64,000 nucleotides of DNA from contig SVFI01000002.1 in assembly GCA_015056905.1 (NCBI GenBank), forward strand, positions 132,758 to 196,757, given 5' to 3'. Positions within the stretch are counted from its first letter, which is position 1, and every line of letters begins with the position of its first letter. This DNA comes from Lachnospiraceae bacterium (lineage in GTDB: Bacteria; Bacillota; Clostridia; Lachnospirales; Lachnospiraceae). The notes under the pieces were generated by a model that saw only the letters and a list, made by a program, of their open reading frames with translations, was not told the origin of the DNA and did not search any database. Both the position numbers and the translations under genes were made by a program. Below, one piece after another: positions 61,403-64,000 of this stretch.

Positions 61403-63427
61403 ACTGTCCGGGGCCTTCTCGGAAGCATCCACGTACACACAGACATATGTGGTTCCCGCATAGTCGAGTGTGTCGCCGACTTCCAGACGGCCTCTTTCTA
61501 TCCACAGGATGCAATCCGGTTCTTTGTCGGTCTCTGCTTCCTGCAACACCATATTGGTATCATCTACATGTATATGTCTTAAAGTTGCCTTAGGGTAACT
61601 GTCATGGAATATTTTCCAAAGCGGATAATCATATCCGTCCCCGGAAATCACGACTGCCACATCTTTGGCCTTCATCGCCTTCACCTGTTTTAAGAGACGG
61701 CGATATGTGTAGTATCTCTTGTTATTTTCAAAATAAAACTTCGCTCTCTTTTCACAACCGCTTGCAACATAATCTTTTGCCTGCTGCATATTGTACTCAA
61801 GCGGTTTTAAACAAAGTATAAACGAAAGCACTGCAAGTGGCAGAATGATAAGTCCCTTGCGTTTAAACGTTCCGCAAAAAGCCCCGAGAATGTGCACACC
61901 CGCAATCACGGTAACAGCAAGCGCCGGATACATCAGTCTTGAGCCCCAAGGCTGCCAGCGCAGAAGTGCCATGATAAAACCGAATCCGAGCCACGCACTG
62001 ACAACAAAACCATAGCTGATGTTCATCGGCTCTTTCAACTGCTTTCCGGTCCCTTTCTTGGCAAGTGACTTCGCACGTAGCAAACGCACAATACAGATAA
62101 CAAGTGCAACTACGAGAAGCACTCCCGCAAGAAGTGCAAAGTACGCAGCAAATGCACTGGATGTACGATCGTGACTGTACATATCGTCTCCGGTATTTAA
62201 GTACGTGATAAAATCAAAACCGTGGAACGCAATGGCAATATTGTTGACTTCGACCTTCAAAAGTGCTCCGACCGAAATCGCTATACGATAGATAAATCCG
62301 TTAATCCACGTCCACAGATGCTGTGTAATAAGAAGCGAGAAATTTTTTAATATATTTACAATGATGTAGCTGACATTTTTGGTCGCCACCATAATATCCC
62401 CGCTTGTCGTATCCGCAATGAAACTTCCGCACGCAAGGTAGGTGCGCACAAGTGTCTCGCTGACGGTCACAACCAAAACTCCTCCCGCTGTCACCGCGCA
62501 GAGAAGAAGGTCCTTGATTTTATCTTTTCTTCTGATACAACAAACAACAACCCACGGCATAAAGAAAATCATGGACGCGCACACACTGACCTTCATCAAA
62601 AATGCAAAGCCGACGCAGGCAGCAACACAGATCAGATTTTCTATCAGTTCCCTCCTTGTCTCCTTTGCAAAGCTCAGTTTCGGTGCCTTCACAAACCAGA
62701 GCAGATAATATAAGAACAGAACATACCACATCGTAGCCGAAAGGTCATTTTGTGTTGTAAGACTCTGCGTAATCGTAAGTGGCATCGTGACAAAAATAAA
62801 GACGCCGAAAATCGAAAACCCTCTGTCTGTTCCAAGCATGCGCGCCACTTTATAAAAATAAAATGCGGCAATGAGCATACACATATACTGATGAAGATTC
62901 AGCCACAAATCGTTACCTGAGAGCAACATCATATGCAGCATATTGTACTCGGAAAGCACCGGAGAATAGAGCTGGCGGTCAATGTTTGTCAGATAGTAAT
63001 TCACGTTACCGTGGTCTATCCAGTAACCGATACGTGCCAGGTGATACGTCATGGAATCGTAGTTATACGGCACGGTAAAAAGTGCTCCGACAAGCAGAAC
63101 CCCAAGAAGCACAAGCCCGATCACCAGAAGACTTCTCTCTGTCATGGTAAGGAGACTTTGGTCAAACACCTGTCCCCGCTTTGGCTTCACATAGGACTTG
63201 CCATGCTTTTTCAACCCAAGTGCCGTAAAGACTGCAATCACCAAAACCCAGGCAATCAAAACCGACCATCTGTTTAAGCTGCTGCCGATGCTGAGCACAT
63301 TCGTAAAAAGCACGACAAACGCCTCGAAAATGAGAATCGCCTTCCCGAGTGCCTTGGCCGGCTCTTCACCGTTTTGATAAAAATAATATAGAATGGCTGC
63401 GAGCGCAGCCGGAAATACAAGTATCAT
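61379..63427 (-). CDS. Large GT-C-like membrane glycosyltransferase
   Basis: A 682-residue protein with some thirteen helices and a soluble C-terminal part of ~120 residues. The first large outer loop has FTVPYNYDSMTYHLARIGYW with an acidic residue followed by His, the layout of Dol-P/Und-P-sugar dependent GT-C enzymes (PMT/ArnT-type). The C-terminal soluble part has VAVVISGDGYDYPLWKIFHD. GGAGGT sits four bases before the ATG. The promoter (TTGAAA-18-TATAAT) abuts a pair of 25-bp direct repeats. It probably attaches the polyprenyl-phosphate-linked sugars made by the GtrB-like enzymes. Confidence 0.78.
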   Translation of the reverse strand: MILVFPAALAAILYYFYQNGEEPAKALGKAILIFEAFVVLFTNVLSIGSSLNRWSVLIAWVLVIAVFTALGLKKHGKSYVKPKRGQVFDQSLLTMTERSLLVIGLVLLGVLLVGALFTVPYNYDSMTYHLARIGYWIDHGNVNYYLTNIDRQLYSPVLSEYNMLHMMLLSGNDLWLNLHQYMCMLIAAFYFYKVARMLGTDRGFSIFGVFIFVTMPLTITQSLTTQNDLSATMWYVLFLYYLLWFVKAPKLSFAKETRRELIENLICVAACVGFAFLMKVSVCASMIFFMPWVVVCCIRRKDKIKDLLLCAVTAGGVLVVTVSETLVRTYLACGSFIADTTSGDIMVATKNVSYIIVNILKNFSLLITQHLWTWINGFIYRIAISVGALLKVEVNNIAIAFHGFDFITYLNTGDDMYSHDRTSSAFAAYFALLAGVLLVVALVICIVRLLRAKSLAKKGTGKQLKEPMNISYGFVVSAWLGFGFIMALLRWQPWGSRLMYPALAVTVIAGVHILGAFCGTFKRKGLIILPLAVLSFILCLKPLEYNMQQAKDYVASGCEKRAKFYFENNKRYYTYRRLLKQVKAMKAKDVAVVISGDGYDYPLWKIFHDSYPKATLRHIHVDDTNMVLQEAETDKEPDCILWIERGRLEVGDTLDYAGTTYVCVYVDASEKAPDSLLIKQTK

Positions 63428-63460
63428 AAAAACCTCCGATTATCTTCTGCTTCTTTTTGC

Positions 63461-63490
63461 ATTATACAAAATAGCCATGTCGTATTTCAA
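63461..63490 (-). promoter_or_regulatory. Promoter of the GT-C-like gene
   Basis: Minus strand TTGAAA (63485-63490) and TATAAT (63461-63466), spacer 18 bp, 34 bp before the start. The -35 box overlaps the edge of the first 25-bp direct repeat. Confidence 0.65.
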
Positions 63491-63545
63491 CATTTTTATG
63501 TACGAAAAAGTGCAATCACACAACATTTTTATGTACGAAAAAGTG
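63488..63545. repeat. Pair of 25-bp direct repeats in a divergent promoter region
   Basis: The unit CAACATTTTTATGTACGAAA plus AAGTG occurs at 63488-63512 and identically at 63521-63545, period 33 bp. The copies lie between two oppositely directed promoters, touching the leftward -35 box. The placement suggests operator sites for a regulator controlling both genes. Confidence 0.85.
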
Positions 63546-63558
63546 TTGTCACCCACAC

Positions 63559-63587
63559 TTGCATGCCATCCGCGAAGAGGGTATACT
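63559..63587 (+). promoter_or_regulatory. Promoter of the rightward membrane protein gene
   Basis: TTGCAT (63559-63564) and TATACT (63582-63587), spacer 17 bp, 29 bp before the start codon, 13 bp past the second direct repeat. Confidence 0.6.
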
Positions 63588-63616
63588 AAATCCATAGAAA
63601 AACAGCGAGGTAATCT

Positions 63617-64000
63617 ATGAACAACTTTTTTTCAAAAAACAAAAAACATATATATATCGCAGCCACCGCCCTCTTGCTCTGGGCTGTTACTTTTTTTACA
63701 GATACGAAAATCTTTTCACGGGACGGTCTTAATATGAACTGTCTCCCGATTGACCTCCAAATGGCAGGACTTATGCACGTGCTGACAAAGGCTCTCGTGC
63801 TCCTTTGCCTGTTTCTTTTCATCGAATTTCTCGTGTACGCATGGAAATGTCCGAAACTTCTTGTCCCGTTTGTTATTTTGATGTGTATTTACGGAATCGG
63901 ACTCCTCATCACCTATCCTGGCTATTACATGAATGATGACCCGATTATTTTTTCCTATGCGACACGCTATTATCCGGTTTACTGGCACAATTATCTGACA
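63617..64000 (+). CDS. Polytopic membrane protein, partial (3' end beyond window)
   Basis: 128 residues are visible. Three hydrophobic segments (about 10-28, 52-73, 80-101) are followed by an outer loop LITYPGYYMNDDPIIFSYAT. The NDD acidic motif after the first helices and the aromatic-rich loop resemble the start of GT-C or DUF6020-type membrane glycosyltransferases, but the visible part is too short for a firm call. GAGG precedes the ATG by seven bases. It is divergent from the GT-C-like gene and shares its control region. Confidence 0.7.
   Translation, partial: MNNFFSKNKKHIYIAATALLLWAVTFFTDTKIFSRDGLNMNCLPIDLQMAGLMHVLTKALVLLCLFLFIEFLVYAWKCPKLLVPFVILMCIYGIGLLITYPGYYMNDDPIIFSYATRYYPVYWHNYLT

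Noticed and set aside
63488..63545. Start of a CRISPR array
   Set aside because: Only two repeats with an 8-bp interval, too short for spacers, and located in a divergent promoter region with no cas genes.

Overview
The window reads as a chromosomal segment of a low-to-mid G+C Gram-positive Clostridia, most likely Lachnospiraceae-like. The reasons are AGGAGG-type ribosome binding sites, consensus sigma-A promoters (TTGACA/TATAAT), several TTG and GTG starts, a Spo0A-type DNA-binding domain and the gene repertoire. This is inference; no rRNA or other marker gene is present. Nearly the whole window is a surface-glycan locus, mostly transcribed leftward (minus strand).

Reading from the right, i.e. 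in the direction of most transcription. Positions 55.6-64.0 kb hold an FdtA/FdtB amino-sugar pair with a polyprenyl-phosphate glycosyltransferase, a rightward Wzx flippase, a rightward GT52/polysialyltransferase-like enzyme, a large GT-C-like membrane protein and the start of another membrane protein. A 484-bp gap in this part carries two large nested palindromes with a shared core. Positions 52.1-55.6 kb hold manC, a stand-alone Spo0A C-terminal-domain regulator, a YuiD-type PAP2-like membrane protein and an Rpn-type nuclease with a 21-bp tandem repeat.

The main polymer operon runs from about 52.0 kb down to 26.7 kb. Its order is NeuB-like synthase, priming phosphoglycosyltransferase, Wzz-like chain-length protein with a degenerate kinase-like domain, UDP-glucose dehydrogenase, WecG/TagA-type enzyme, two GT4, Wzy, two GT2, alpha-1,2-fucosyltransferase (GT11), Wzx, two unknown membrane proteins and an O-acyltransferase. 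It continues with gmd and rmd (GDP-D-rhamnose route), an AraC-type regulator, a manC-manA fusion, another acyltransferase lying between 25-bp direct repeats, and a decaying MBOAT/SGNH O-acetylation pair. The gene content predicts a polymer containing fucose, probably rhamnose and uronic acid, and O-acylation.

Positions 12.7-26.6 kb hold a rightward acyltransferase and then a leftward signalling cassette. The cassette comprises a zinc-ribbon C-type-lectin-like membrane protein, a transmembrane Ser/Thr kinase with a zinc ribbon, three more zinc-ribbon proteins or membrane proteins, a DUF2135-like surface protein, a sialate-O-acetylesterase-like protein, a double-FHA ABC transporter and finally fcl (GDP-fucose synthase). 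It looks like a phospho-signalling system wired to envelope or glycan function, and is one of the two best candidates here for something undescribed.

Positions 10.6-12.6 kb hold an independent ATPase plus TOPRIM-like pair (RloA/RloB, AbiL-like) with its own consensus promoter, probably a defence module. Positions 3.9-10.5 kb hold a CDP-3,6-dideoxy branched-sugar operon (RfbF, RfbH, YerE-like TPP enzyme, SDR, polyprenyl-P-sugar GT2, two small SMR-type flippase subunits). Positions 1-3.8 kb hold a phosphocholine-type decoration operon. It encodes an HTH-cytidylyltransferase-kinase fusion (LicC+LicA), a 60-residue membrane protein, an NCS1-type permease in the place usually taken by LicB, and a partial LicD.

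No tRNA, rRNA, CRISPR array or complete insertion sequence was seen. Start codons were often moved downstream of the longest reading frame where a good ribosome binding site or a stop/start overlap decided it.
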